64,000 bases of DNA from Candidatus Saccharimonadota bacterium (GTDB lineage: Bacteria; Patescibacteriota; Saccharimonadia; Saccharimonadales; UBA4665), in assembly GCA_003164595.1 (NCBI GenBank), contig PLTT01000017.1, forward strand, positions 30,309-94,308. Reading direction: 5' to 3'. The notes beneath the pieces were generated by a model. The model saw nothing but the letters and a program-made list of their open reading frames with translations. It did not search any database and had not been told where the DNA came from. Positions 16,136 through 25,290 of the stretch are shown piece by piece (positions within the stretch are counted from its first letter, which is position 1; the number at the start of each line of letters is the position of its first letter). Position numbers and translations under genes: made by a program.

Positions 16136-16912
16136 TTAAGACTTAACGACGAGGAAAAATATACTGGGGCCAAAAAAGGTACTTGATAGTACTGGCTGCA
16201 AGATCCCCTCGATGGCGAGCATCACAGGCTTTGGCACAACTTTTTTTAACCCAGGGTAGCGTAAATTTGAAACGGATAAAATCCGATTAACACTCAGTCC
16301 AGATTTGGCGAGTTGGGCAATGACAGTATGGGGATTGTGATTCACGAAAGCGATCTCATCTTTACCCTGATGCTCCTTTGAGCGAATATCTACCGGCTCG
16401 GTTGGAAGCTTCTTACCTTTCAGAAAATATTTAAGGCGGTTTTTAGCGTGCATATAGTTAGCAACTTCGATAATTGCGTAGCCACCAGGTATTAGAACCC
16501 TGCTAATCTCATCGAATGACTCGGTAGGGTCTGGTAAATGATGCATAACCCGAATCATGACTGCCAAATCTACGCTACCAGATTCAAACTTCAAGTCATC
16601 TGCTTGCATTAATTTTTGGCTAACACCTGGCATTTCCGCTAGAAAATCTTTAGCCATATCGAGTTGTTGTTGGCTCGGCTCAGCCAGAACTACCTTTTCG
16701 GCATATTTAGCCAACAAAGGGTCAAGTCGGCCATAGCCGCCGCCTATATCAACGGCAAGTTTGAATTTTTTGTTTTTCAGTAACCTTTTTATAGCTAATA
16801 CTTCGGCTTCGTGTTCATAATCTCGACCCTGCCAGTACTTTAAATAGTTGTGATTTGGATCGTTATACTGATCGGCTTTCTTGTTCTTAGGCATGCTGGT
16901 TTTTTCTGTCAT
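16136..16912 (-). CDS. SAM-dependent class I methyltransferase
   Basis: A 258-residue protein with a Methyltransf_11-type fold. Motif I is AVDIGGGYGRLDPLL (about 54-68), the acidic residue after beta-2 is in VVLAEPS, and motif post-II/III is VDLAVMIRVMHHLPDP followed by ISRVLIPGGYAIIEVAN. The C-terminal third has a hydrophobic stretch near the end (VLSSTFFGPSIFFLVVKS). Such UbiE/SmtA-like enzymes methylate small molecules or lipids; the acceptor is unknown. It sits between tyrS and recG with 15- and 20-base gaps, each containing a potential -10 box. Confidence 0.8.
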   Translation of the reverse strand: MTEKTSMPKNKKADQYNDPNHNYLKYWQGRDYEHEAEVLAIKRLLKNKKFKLAVDIGGGYGRLDPLLAKYAEKVVLAEPSQQQLDMAKDFLAEMPGVSQKLMQADDLKFESGSVDLAVMIRVMHHLPDPTESFDEISRVLIPGGYAIIEVANYMHAKNRLKYFLKGKKLPTEPVDIRSKEHQGKDEIAFVNHNPHTVIAQLAKSGLSVNRILSVSNLRYPGLKKVVPKPVMLAIEGILQPVLSSTFFGPSIFFLVVKS

Positions 16913-16919
16913 CTGGTCA

Positions 16920-16925
16920 AGTATA
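16920..16925 (-). promoter_or_regulatory. -10 box for leaderless methyltransferase transcript
   Basis: TATACT on the reverse strand, 7 bases from the ATG at 16912, within the gap after the tyrS stop. No SD sequence. Confidence 0.5.
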
Positions 16926-16927
16926 CC

Positions 16928-18175
16928 TTATGATTTTAATTCTACAAGCGTAGCGTCTTTGAATGACTTGCCTCGACGCAGTAGTAACCTTTGATTTTGA
17001 AAATCGCCGGCTTCAAAAACATCGCGGTTAACTTTTACGCCGTTGATAGAGACAGCATTATCTGTAATTAATCTGTGAGCCTCAGTATTAGATGATGCCA
17101 AACCGGAGGTAACGAGAACTTCGATTATTGATCCGTCACTATTAGTGGCTACTGTCGGGATCTCTTTTCTTATATGGTCTAGTATGTCCCCTGCATCGCC
17201 AATTGGTTTTTTGCCAGTAAGAAACTCTGTGACTGCCTCAGCAACCAACATTTTGTCCTTACCATGAACTAGGGTTGTTACTTCCCTAGCCAGTAGCAGC
17301 TGGGCGTGTCTAGCCCCTGGGTTTTGTCGGTGCTTTGATACGGCTTCATCTATTTCTTCTTTAGACAGCTCGGTATATATTTTTAGGTAGCTCTCAGATC
17401 CCAGATCATCAGAGTTTATCCAAAACTGGTAAAACTCTGTAGGGGTGGTCTTTTTTGAGTCTAACCAAACTGCACCATCTTCGGTTTTGCCAAATTTCTT
17501 GCCAGTTGCTTTATTGATTATCAGCGGCAGAGACAGAACATTAACCTCTGCACCACGTTGTCGACGGATTAGGTCAACGCCGCTTAAGCAGTTACCCCAT
17601 TGATCCGCACCGCCAATTTGTAAGGTACAGTTATATTCATCATATAGATGCAAGTAGTCTATCCCCTGCAGAATAGTATAGCTAAACTCTGCATAGCTGA
17701 TCCCGGCCCCATCCTCGCCGATACGCTTGGCGATATAATCGCGCTGTATAAGCGGCGTCATACTGAAGTATTTACCGTAGTTACGAAGATAATCAATGAC
17801 GTTCATCTTGTGCGTCCAGGTCAAATTATTCAGAAGCGTAAAATCAAAACCTGTGAATATGCGCTTGATCTGCTCTTCGGCACAAGCCGTGTTGTGGGCA
17901 ATTGTCTCAACGCTCTGCAGTTGGCGCTCAGAATCTTTTCCACCCGGGTCGCCAATCAAACTGGTGGCTCCTCCGGCAATAATAAGTGCCTTGTGACCGT
18001 GTCTTAAAAAGCATCTATCAAGCATCATGGCGGCGAGATTACCTATTGTCTGCGAATCACTGGATACGTCGAATCCGTTATAAAAAACGATTTTTCCTTT
18101 ATCTAAAGCCGTTAGGTCTTGATAAGTGGTTTGGTTAAGGAAACCTCTCCATACTATTTCTTCTGACAATGTCAT
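16928..18175 (-). CDS. tyrS: Tyrosine-tRNA ligase
   Basis: A class I synthetase of 415 residues. The ATG at 18175 is preferred over a TTG six codons upstream because TATACT lies just 6 bases before it. Recognisable parts are YNGFDVSSDSQTIGNLAAMM, GGATSLIGDPGGK, the tyrosine pocket QGIDYLHLYDEYNCTLQIGGADQWGN, the KMSKS equivalent KKFGKT, and a C-terminal S4-like RNA-binding domain (LVTSGLASSNTEAHRLI). The HIGH motif reads TIGN, so the first histidine is replaced by threonine, unlike the common TyrRS forms HIGH/HVGN. It charges tRNA-Tyr. Confidence 0.95.
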   Translation of the reverse strand: MTLSEEIVWRGFLNQTTYQDLTALDKGKIVFYNGFDVSSDSQTIGNLAAMMLDRCFLRHGHKALIIAGGATSLIGDPGGKDSERQLQSVETIAHNTACAEEQIKRIFTGFDFTLLNNLTWTHKMNVIDYLRNYGKYFSMTPLIQRDYIAKRIGEDGAGISYAEFSYTILQGIDYLHLYDEYNCTLQIGGADQWGNCLSGVDLIRRQRGAEVNVLSLPLIINKATGKKFGKTEDGAVWLDSKKTTPTEFYQFWINSDDLGSESYLKIYTELSKEEIDEAVSKHRQNPGARHAQLLLAREVTTLVHGKDKMLVAEAVTEFLTGKKPIGDAGDILDHIRKEIPTVATNSDGSIIEVLVTSGLASSNTEAHRLITDNAVSINGVKVNRDVFEAGDFQNQRLLLRRGKSFKDATLVELKS

Positions 18176-18181
18176 AGATAG

Positions 18182-18187
18182 AGTATA
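18182..18187 (-). promoter_or_regulatory. -10 box for leaderless tyrS transcript
   Basis: TATACT on the reverse strand, 6 bases from the tyrS ATG; no SD sequence and no good -35 box. Confidence 0.55.
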
Positions 18188-18259
18188 TCGCAATCCGGAT
18201 AGCAGCTGAAGTAATATAGGATATTTTGCAAATTAATATACTGTTTATGTCTTTATTTT

Positions 18260-18268
18260 TGCTATAAT
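18260..18268 (+). promoter_or_regulatory. Extended -10 promoter of the class A PBP gene
   Basis: TGCTATAAT is a perfect extended -10 element. The predicted leader of about 30 bases carries TGGAG at 18288-18292, 13 bases before the ATG. No -35 box is visible. Confidence 0.65.
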
Positions 18269-18305
18269 ATAAAGCATTCATCTCAAATGGAGTTAATATT
18301 TAGAT

Positions 18306-21269
18306 ATGCCCAGAGCTAGAAAAAGCCCTAGTAGCCCACGACGAGCAAAGAACACGTTTGTTACGCACACTGGTAACACCATAAAGATCAATCGATCCAT
18401 GGGAGACAGGCTGAGAAACAGAAGCGATAAGCTGGCAAGGTTGCGTGCTGAGCGACTGGTCAAACTCCCAAAATCGCGTATCAAGCGTTTTCTATCAAAA
18501 CTTACGCCAAAATATCAAGTGACCTACTGGGCTAGCGGTGAGGGCGCGTTAATGGCCTTGAAAGTACTTGGCGTCGGGATAGTCGTATTATTCGTCTTAC
18601 TCGTTGGCCTATTCGCTTATTTTAGAAAAGATTTGCCACAACTGGATAATATATCTGGGGCTAACCTGGGCGGAAGTATATCCTATTATGATCGAACTGG
18701 CACAGTACTGCTTTGGCAAGACTATGATGCCGTTAAGCGTATTCCGGTGCCCACAAATCAAATCTCAACATACGTTAAAGAGGCAACTGTCGCCGTTGAA
18801 GATAAAAACTTCTATCACGAAGGAGCATTTAGTGTTACTGGGACCATACGAGCTGCAGCCCATGACTTTATTAGTGGTGGCGGTGGTCTACAAGGGGGCT
18901 CGACCATTACCCAACAGCTAGTCAAGCTTAACGAAGGATGGACGGACGACCGAACCATTACTAGAAAAGCCAAGGAACTAATTCTGGCGGTTGATTTAAG
19001 CCGCGAGTATTCCAAGAACGATATATTAACCGGCTACCTAAACATCGCTCCGTACGGAGGAGTAGATTATGGCGTACAGGCAGCTGCCCAAGATTACTTT
19101 AATGAGAACGCCAGCCAATTAACGTTGGCGCAGTCGGCAATGTTAGCGGCTATACCACAGGCTCCAAGTTATTATTCGCCTTATTCTAGCCCGGTTTATA
19201 ACCCTTCGGTAACTGTCAACGAGTTTGGCCAATCTGCACTTATCGCTCGTATGGATTATGTCCTCGACCTTATGGCTAAGCAAGGGTATATCACCCAGAC
19301 ACAAGCTAATGCAGCAATGAAAGTTGATATCCTGTCCGAGATTCATCAACAACAGACTTTATACGGCGGTATTAAAGCTCCTTATTTTGTACTAACTGCC
19401 AAACAAGAACTCGAGGACAAGTACGGTGCCGCAACAGTAAACCGTGGGGGCTGGAAAGTGATCACTACTCTGAATATGGGGCTCCAGACAGATGCCGAAA
19501 GCATAGTTGCATCTAACTACAACAACTCCCTGGAGCATGGGGCTGATGAGGAAGCTACGGTGCTAGAGAACGTCCCAACCGGTGAGATTGAAGCCTTGGT
19601 TGGCGGAGTTAACTTTAACCAACCAGGATGGGGACAGCTGAACTACGCTGCTGGAGTGTTAATACCGCCGGGATCAAGTTTTAAGCCCTATGATTATTCA
19701 ACTCTAATTAACAATAACACCGACGTGGGGGCTGGTTCAGTTCTATATGACTCACAAGGACCATTGCCGGGTTATCCCTGCACCGATAAATCATTGCCAG
19801 CACCAAATGGCACCGGCAATTGCCTAGAGGACTATGACTTCCTATACCCAGGCCCATTGACACTGCGTTACGCTCTTGGCGGATCAAGAAACGTACCTGC
19901 CGTAAAAGCCATGTTAGAAGCCGTACCTAACGATACTAGCCCCGGACATGTTGCTTCGATCAACAAAGTTATATCAACAGCCAACACCATGATAGACAAC
20001 CCATACGAAAGCTCCGCTTACAACTGTTACTCGGATGCTGCCCTGACACAGACAACGCAGTGTTATGCTTCTTCTGCCATAGGTGATGGGGCTTATCTGA
20101 CACTGGCCGATCACGTTAATGGATTGTCGACACTCGGACGCATGGGTGTTGCGATTCCTGAAACATATATATTGAAAATTACCGACGGTAGTGGCAATAC
20201 AATTTTTAACTACACCGTTCCTAAAGGCACCCAGGTAATCAAGCCCGATACAGCCTACATTGTTACAAATATGATGGACGACCCAAATGCCAGTTATCTC
20301 CCAGGATCATGTACGACTACTACGTGTAGCACATTGGCTCGTGGTGGATTTAAGTTCCAGCGTTACAATGGTTGGGATGTCGCAGTCAAGACCGGCACAA
20401 CCAATGATGGTTACGACGGGCTTATGACAGCTACTACAACCCAGTGGGCTGATGTTTCTTGGGTAGGCAACCATACCCGTAACGTTGCGCTGACCGAATC
20501 AATGGAATATTTAACAGAACCAATAACCCGACCACTTATCCAGGATGCTCTAGATACTTCTGGTACTCCAGTTAACTGGGTACAACCTTCCGATATTAAG
20601 GTATTACCAGCTTTTGTGGTGAGGAATCACATTCACTACGGCGACATTGAGCCAAGCCCAAGCACAGATTTGTTCCCATCCTGGTATGTAGCAAAAACTA
20701 CTAGTTCGACGTCAGAAACAATTGATAAGGTATCAGGATTTCTGGCAACAAGTTGTACGCCTGCGCTAGCCAAAGAGACTGAAGGCGGCGCTAACGTTAA
20801 CGCTTTTTCAATCGACATTTTCTACCCAATTGGCACCACAACGAGCATCGGGACAACTGCAACCACACCTGACAACATCCATAACTGTGGCGACACGATG
20901 CCACAGATTTCACTTAGCTATGCAAATGGAACAGATTGCGGATCCAGCCTTGCGGCATGTGCGCTCACGGTCACAGCCACTCAAGGTACCGACCCATTAT
21001 CTGGCGGAGCGTATACTACAGCGCCTGCTGGGACAGTCCAGATTAGCGTTGACGGCAGCCAAGTCCAGAGCATTGCAATTCCCTCAGGCGCCACCAGCCC
21101 ATATAGTACGACCGCTACGGTCAATGTCGCTGCTGGAGATACGGTAAACGCAGAGGTTATAGATAGCGTTCTCTATCCCGGTAACAGTAACACTCTAACT
21201 GTCACGGCGCTGAGTGCTGGTACCACCACAGGCGGTGGAAGTAATACAACCGGTAATCTTGGTCACTAG
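18306..21269 (+). CDS. Class A penicillin-binding protein (PBP1A-type transglycosylase/transpeptidase)
   Basis: A 987-residue bifunctional peptidoglycan synthase. A basic cytoplasmic tail (about 1-85) precedes one transmembrane helix (about 86-106). The GT51 transglycosylase shows EDKNFYHEGAFSVTG and GGSTITQQLVK. The transpeptidase carries the SxxK serine in GSSFKPYD, SRN in GGSRNVPAVKA, and KTGTTNDGYDG. A further 250 or so residues of Thr/Ser-rich sequence follow, including an Ig-like repeat (QGTDPLSGG...TATVNVAAGD) and a low-complexity GTTTGGGSNTTG tail, probably extending through the wall. Its presence implies that this organism polymerises its own peptidoglycan. It converges on radA with a 7-base gap. 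Confidence 0.93.
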   Translation: MPRARKSPSSPRRAKNTFVTHTGNTIKINRSMGDRLRNRSDKLARLRAERLVKLPKSRIKRFLSKLTPKYQVTYWASGEGALMALKVLGVGIVVLFVLLVGLFAYFRKDLPQLDNISGANLGGSISYYDRTGTVLLWQDYDAVKRIPVPTNQISTYVKEATVAVEDKNFYHEGAFSVTGTIRAAAHDFISGGGGLQGGSTITQQLVKLNEGWTDDRTITRKAKELILAVDLSREYSKNDILTGYLNIAPYGGVDYGVQAAAQDYFNENASQLTLAQSAMLAAIPQAPSYYSPYSSPVYNPSVTVNEFGQSALIARMDYVLDLMAKQGYITQTQANAAMKVDILSEIHQQQTLYGGIKAPYFVLTAKQELEDKYGAATVNRGGWKVITTLNMGLQTDAESIVASNYNNSLEHGADEEATVLENVPTGEIEALVGGVNFNQPGWGQLNYAAGVLIPPGSSFKPYDYSTLINNNTDVGAGSVLYDSQGPLPGYPCTDKSLPAPNGTGNCLEDYDFLYPGPLTLRYALGGSRNVPAVKAMLEAVPNDTSPGHVASINKVISTANTMIDNPYESSAYNCYSDAALTQTTQCYASSAIGDGAYLTLADHVNGLSTLGRMGVAIPETYILKITDGSGNTIFNYTVPKGTQVIKPDTAYIVTNMMDDPNASYLPGSCTTTTCSTLARGGFKFQRYNGWDVAVKTGTTNDGYDGLMTATTTQWADVSWVGNHTRNVALTESMEYLTEPITRPLIQDALDTSGTPVNWVQPSDIKVLPAFVVRNHIHYGDIEPSPSTDLFPSWYVAKTTSSTSETIDKVSGFLATSCTPALAKETEGGANVNAFSIDIFYPIGTTTSIGTTATTPDNIHNCGDTMPQISLSYANGTDCGSSLAACALTVTATQGTDPLSGGAYTTAPAGTVQISVDGSQVQSIAIPSGATSPYSTTATVNVAAGDTVNAEVIDSVLYPGNSNTLTVTALSAGTTTGGGSNTTGNLGH

Positions 21270-21276
21270 GCCAATA

Positions 21277-22653
21277 TTACCCCTTTGCTTTAGCGTCTTT
21301 GTCTCTACCCTCACCCAAATAGGTATTTAGGCCAGTTCGAACGTCTGGAATTCCTTTGAGCATAGGAAATTTATTGCTGCCTCGCTGAACGGGACCAATT
21401 GCCGAAGTAAAGCCCATTTTCTTGGCTTCGTTCAGTCTTTTTTCCAGGAATGATACGTGACGGATTTCACCGGATAAACCTACTTCGCCAAAGACCACTG
21501 AGTTTGTTTTAAGTTGCAGACCTTTAGAAGCGGAACCAATTGCCATACAGATAGCCAAATCGGCCGCTGGGTCTTGGATTCGTATCCCGCCGACAATATT
21601 TATATATATGTCTTGAGTGGAAAGCTTTAGTTTGGTTCGCCGCTCCAACATAGCGATGAGCAAATTTAGCCGATTTAACTCTATGCCACTAGCGGCTCGT
21701 TTCGGATAACCATAGCTGGTAGGGTTAACCAGCGCCTGAACCTCTACGAGTAGCGGTCTGGTGCCTTCAAGTGTCGCGAGGACAATAGACCCGTCACTTG
21801 GTTGGCGTTCTTCTAGTAAGACTTGTGATGGGTTGGCTACTGGCTGTAGGCCTGACTCAACCATTTCAAAAATTCCGGCCTCGGTTGTCGATCCAAAACG
21901 GTTTTTACTGGCGCGAAGAATCTTGAAGCCACTGGATACGTCGCCATCAAGCTGCAGAACAACGTCTACCATATGCTCAAGTATTTTTGGCCCAGCAATT
22001 ACTCCGTCCTTGGTGACATGGCCAACCAGAATTATGGCAGTATTGGTCTGCTTAGCGACCGAGGTAAGTAGCTGTGTGCTGCCGGTAATTTGAGATATGG
22101 TGCCGGCTGCAGACGACAAGGCATCACAGCGTAGCGTCTGAATTGAGTCAATAATTACGAATTTATATTTCCCTGAGGCAATAGAATCGGCAACTTCATC
22201 GGCAACATTGCTGGTGACAATTAGCATGTTGTCCTCATCACACTTTAGTCTAAGCGACCTTAGAGCAATTTGGTGGGCCGACTCTTCCCCGCTGACATAT
22301 AGGACCGGGTTAGTCTTAGCAATCTCGTTAGCTATCTGCAAAAGTATAGTGCTCTTACCGATCCCCGGTTGACCGGTCAGCAGACTTACGCTGCCTGGCA
22401 CGAAGCCCCCACCCAGTACTAAATCAACATCTGATATAGTGGACTTTATCCTTGGATAGTCTGTGATTGCTAAGTCACCAACCGACTGTGGCTGTAATTT
22501 GCCAGTGCTGCGGCTAAGGCCACTAAGAGGCTTAATGGAAATTTCCTCCTGTAGAGTATTCCACTCACCACAAGTCGTACATCGACCCGTCCAAGCAGAC
22601 CATACAGCTCCACAATTACTGCAGACAAATCTAGTGCTAGTTCTTTTTGCCAT
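21277..22653 (-). CDS. radA: DNA repair protein RadA (Sms)
   Basis: A 458-residue RecA-like ATPase that helps process recombination intermediates. It has all family parts in order: zinc finger CSNCG...CTTCGEW (about 11-31), Walker A GQPGIGKSTILLQ (about 94-106), Walker B FVIIDSIQTL, the RadA-specific KNRFG in SKNRFGSTTE, and a C-terminal Lon-protease-like domain ending near KLRE-type LEKRLNEAKKMGF. The ATG is preceded by a TGAGGAA ribosome binding site. clpC follows upstream-to-downstream on the same strand; radA and clpC are often neighbours in Firmicutes as well. Confidence 0.95.
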   Translation of the reverse strand: MAKRTSTRFVCSNCGAVWSAWTGRCTTCGEWNTLQEEISIKPLSGLSRSTGKLQPQSVGDLAITDYPRIKSTISDVDLVLGGGFVPGSVSLLTGQPGIGKSTILLQIANEIAKTNPVLYVSGEESAHQIALRSLRLKCDEDNMLIVTSNVADEVADSIASGKYKFVIIDSIQTLRCDALSSAAGTISQITGSTQLLTSVAKQTNTAIILVGHVTKDGVIAGPKILEHMVDVVLQLDGDVSSGFKILRASKNRFGSTTEAGIFEMVESGLQPVANPSQVLLEERQPSDGSIVLATLEGTRPLLVEVQALVNPTSYGYPKRAASGIELNRLNLLIAMLERRTKLKLSTQDIYINIVGGIRIQDPAADLAICMAIGSASKGLQLKTNSVVFGEVGLSGEIRHVSFLEKRLNEAKKMGFTSAIGPVQRGSNKFPMLKGIPDVRTGLNTYLGEGRDKDAKAKG

Positions 22654-22714
22654 TGTTCCTCAAGTTTAGCATAGGATCAGCTAATGAATTTCTTACTTTT
22701 TCTTCGGCTGCCAA

Positions 22715-25198
22715 TTATTCAGTGGTCTTGATGTACTCAAGTTTACCGTTTTTGGTAGTTACTTGAAGTATGTCGCCCTTGGAGTAATGCTCATTTAATA
22801 TGTCTAGCGATATCTGGTCTTCGAGGGTGTCTTGAATCAGACGCCTAAGCGGTCTGACGCCATTCTTGGCATCGTAGCCGTTGTCTAGCAGATACTGCTT
22901 GGCTTTATTGGTCAAAACCAAACCGATACCGTGTTTTTGTAAGCGTTGGGACAATTCGTCAATTTGGATATCAATAATCTTGAAGATATTTTTCTTGGTA
23001 AGAGCATGGAAGACTATCGTTTTATCAATACGGTTGAGGAGCTCGGGACGTAGTGACTTTTTGAGTTCTGCAAAAACTTTATCTTTATTGGCTTCATGCA
23101 ATTTGGTCAAATCCTTAAGATCATCATCGGTCGAGGCTTGGAACCCAAGTGAAGCTTCTTTTTGGAGCTTTTCAGCCCCAATATTACTGGTCATGATAAT
23201 TATCGAGTTGGTAAAATCAATGCGACGAGCTTTGGCATCTGTAAGATAACCGTCTTCGAGGATCTGCAAAAGCATATTGAAAACATCTGGGTGGGCTTTT
23301 TCGATTTCATCGAATAGTACCAAGCTATAGGGCTGACGGCGGATTTTGTCGGTTAATTGACCACCGTCATCATAGCCAACATAACCAGCTGGAGCGCCTA
23401 CGAGTCGGGATATATTATGGTGTTCAGCAAACTCACTCATATCGATCTTAACTAGTGCCGACTCGCTGCCAAAGAATTCTCTAGCCAGCACTCGGGCCAA
23501 TTCGGTCTTACCCACGCCGGTTGGGCCGAGGAATATAAATGAGCCAATCGGTCGGTTGGCACTACCAACGCCAATTCTATTACGTCTAATAGCTTTAGAG
23601 ACTGCCGTTACGGCTTCCTCTTGACCAATGACATATTTACCGAGGCTTTTTTCTAGGTTAAGCAAGTACTTGGCTTCTGCCCTGATCACTTTTGATACTG
23701 GCACACCGGTAATTCGGGCTACGACTGCCGCAACATCATCACTGGTCAATGCCATTTTTTTGGTAGCCTTTGCGCTAGAAGATAATTTAGAAAGCTCCTT
23801 ATTGATCTGGCTAGCCCTTGTCTTGAATCGGGCAGCTCGTTCATAATCCTCACCGTCAACAGCATCATCGATCCGGGTATTAACCAGCTTTAACTCTTTT
23901 TGGAGCTTGCGCACCTCAGGAGAAGTCTTTACCTTGTTCACTCTAAGATGAGCCGAAGCTTCATCCATTAGGTCGATAGCCTTGTCCGGCATAAAGCGTT
24001 CGTTAATGTATCTATCTGAAAAATTAACTATATCGCCTAGAACTTCGTCGGTAATTGTTACGCCGTGAAACGCTTCGTAGTGTTTGCGCAAACCTTTTAG
24101 GATTGATAATGTTTCAGCCGTAGTGGCTTCAGGAACTTGAATCGGCTGGAAACGTCGTTCCAGGGCCATATCTTTTTCAATGTGCTTTGTATATTCGGCG
24201 GTAGTTGTGGCGCCAATAACTTGAATTTTACCCCTTGCTAGTGATGGCTTGAGAATATTGCCAGCATCCATTGCGCCCTCGGCTGCGCCAGCACCAACAA
24301 TCAAATGCAGTTCATCAATAAATACAATCGTATTACTGTCATTCTCAAGTTCAGAAAGTACCTTCTTTAGCCTTTCTTCAAATTCGCCTCTATATTTGGT
24401 CCCGGCAATCATGCCAGCTAGATCTAAAACTACGATTCTTTTATCTATAAGGCTGTCGGGAACGTCTTCGGTAATAATGCGTTGAGCCAAGCCCTCGACT
24501 ATGGCAGTCTTGCCCACTCCGGGTTCGCCAATTAAGACTGGGTTGTTCTTGGTGCGCCGATTTAGAATAGTAATCACTCGGCCAATTTGTGCCTCCCTGC
24601 CGACAACCGGATCGAGCTTGCCTTCTTTGGCCTGGGCTGTTAGATCAGTCCCATAAAAATCGAGGGCTGTTTTTCGAGCTTTCCTGGCCGGTGCCCTTCG
24701 ACGAGTGGCCGGTTCTGAGGAGGAACCGTCGTATTGCTGACGATTTAGGAATTGCTCAAGCTCGCCAAGTAACGAGTCAATATCGACATTAAGTTCTCGC
24801 AACAGAATTGATGCTCGTGAGTTTTTTTGCGTTAGTATACTGTAGAGGATGTGTTCTGTGCCGCAAAAGTCTTGGTTATAATCTTGGGCAACATCATATG
24901 CCATTTTTAGAGTTAATTTGGCGGTTTCGCTCAATCCCTTTGAACCCATATTGATTACCAAAGTCTTGGCATTAACATTCATTGCCAATCGGGCGCGGTC
25001 TAAAGTTACGCCAGCACCTTCCAGAATTTTTGAGCCGATTGAGCTGTCTTGTGCCAGCAGGCCGAGCAGTAAATGCTCAGTACCTATATAAGCACTGCCG
25101 GTAGTACGAGCAATAGCATCAGCATGCTTAAGACTGCTTAGAGCATTGTCTGTCAAAAAGTTTAAAAATTCTTGGAAATCGGGTGATTGTGGCATCAT
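22715..25198 (-). CDS. clpC: ATP-dependent Clp protease ATPase subunit ClpC
   Basis: An 827-residue Hsp100 unfoldase. It has the double Clp N domain (about 10-150), the first AAA+ module with GEPGVGKTA and VFIDELH, a middle region with a UVR-like [20 protein letters not shown] that marks ClpC rather than ClpA, and the second AAA+ module with [15 protein letters not shown] and [24 protein letters not shown]. It feeds substrates to ClpP. MMPQSP at the start offers two adjacent ATGs (25198 or 25195). A CIRCE operator and promoter lie 45 bases upstream, matching clpP control. Confidence 0.95.
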   Translation of the reverse strand: MMPQSPDFQEFLNFLTDNALSSLKHADAIARTTGSAYIGTEHLLLGLLAQDSSIGSKILEGAGVTLDRARLAMNVNAKTLVINMGSKGLSETAKLTLKMAYDVAQDYNQDFCGTEHILYSILTQKNSRASILLRELNVDIDSLLGELEQFLNRQQYDGSSSEPATRRRAPARKARKTALDFYGTDLTAQAKEGKLDPVVGREAQIGRVITILNRRTKNNPVLIGEPGVGKTAIVEGLAQRIITEDVPDSLIDKRIVVLDLAGMIAGTKYRGEFEERLKKVLSELENDSNTIVFIDELHLIVGAGAAEGAMDAGNILKPSLARGKIQVIGATTTAEYTKHIEKDMALERRFQPIQVPEATTAETLSILKGLRKHYEAFHGVTITDEVLGDIVNFSDRYINERFMPDKAIDLMDEASAHLRVNKVKTSPEVRKLQKELKLVNTRIDDAVDGEDYERAARFKTRASQINKELSKLSSSAKATKKMALTSDDVAAVVARITGVPVSKVIRAEAKYLLNLEKSLGKYVIGQEEAVTAVSKAIRRNRIGVGSANRPIGSFIFLGPTGVGKTELARVLAREFFGSESALVKIDMSEFAEHHNISRLVGAPAGYVGYDDGGQLTDKIRRQPYSLVLFDEIEKAHPDVFNMLLQILEDGYLTDAKARRIDFTNSIIIMTSNIGAEKLQKEASLGFQASTDDDLKDLTKLHEANKDKVFAELKKSLRPELLNRIDKTIVFHALTKKNIFKIIDIQIDELSQRLQKHGIGLVLTNKAKQYLLDNGYDAKNGVRPLRRLIQDTLEDQISLDILNEHYSKGDILQVTTKNGKLEYIKTTE

Positions 25199-25242
25199 TA
25201 TTGGCTTGTCTCGCTTTCTATTAAGTATAATAGCCTACTACC

Positions 25243-25280
25243 ATAATAGCCAACTAGCACTCACTAGTCAAGAGTGCTAA
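25243..25280 (-). promoter_or_regulatory. CIRCE operator overlapping the clpC promoter
   Basis: CTAGCACTC-N9-GAGTGCTAA at 25254-25280, one base off the CIRCE consensus. On the reverse strand TTGACT (25266-25271) lies in the spacer and TATTAT (25243-25248) follows after 17 bases. The geometry is identical to that at clpP. The predicted leader is about 37 bases. Confidence 0.92.
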
Positions 25281-25290
25281 TTAATGATTT

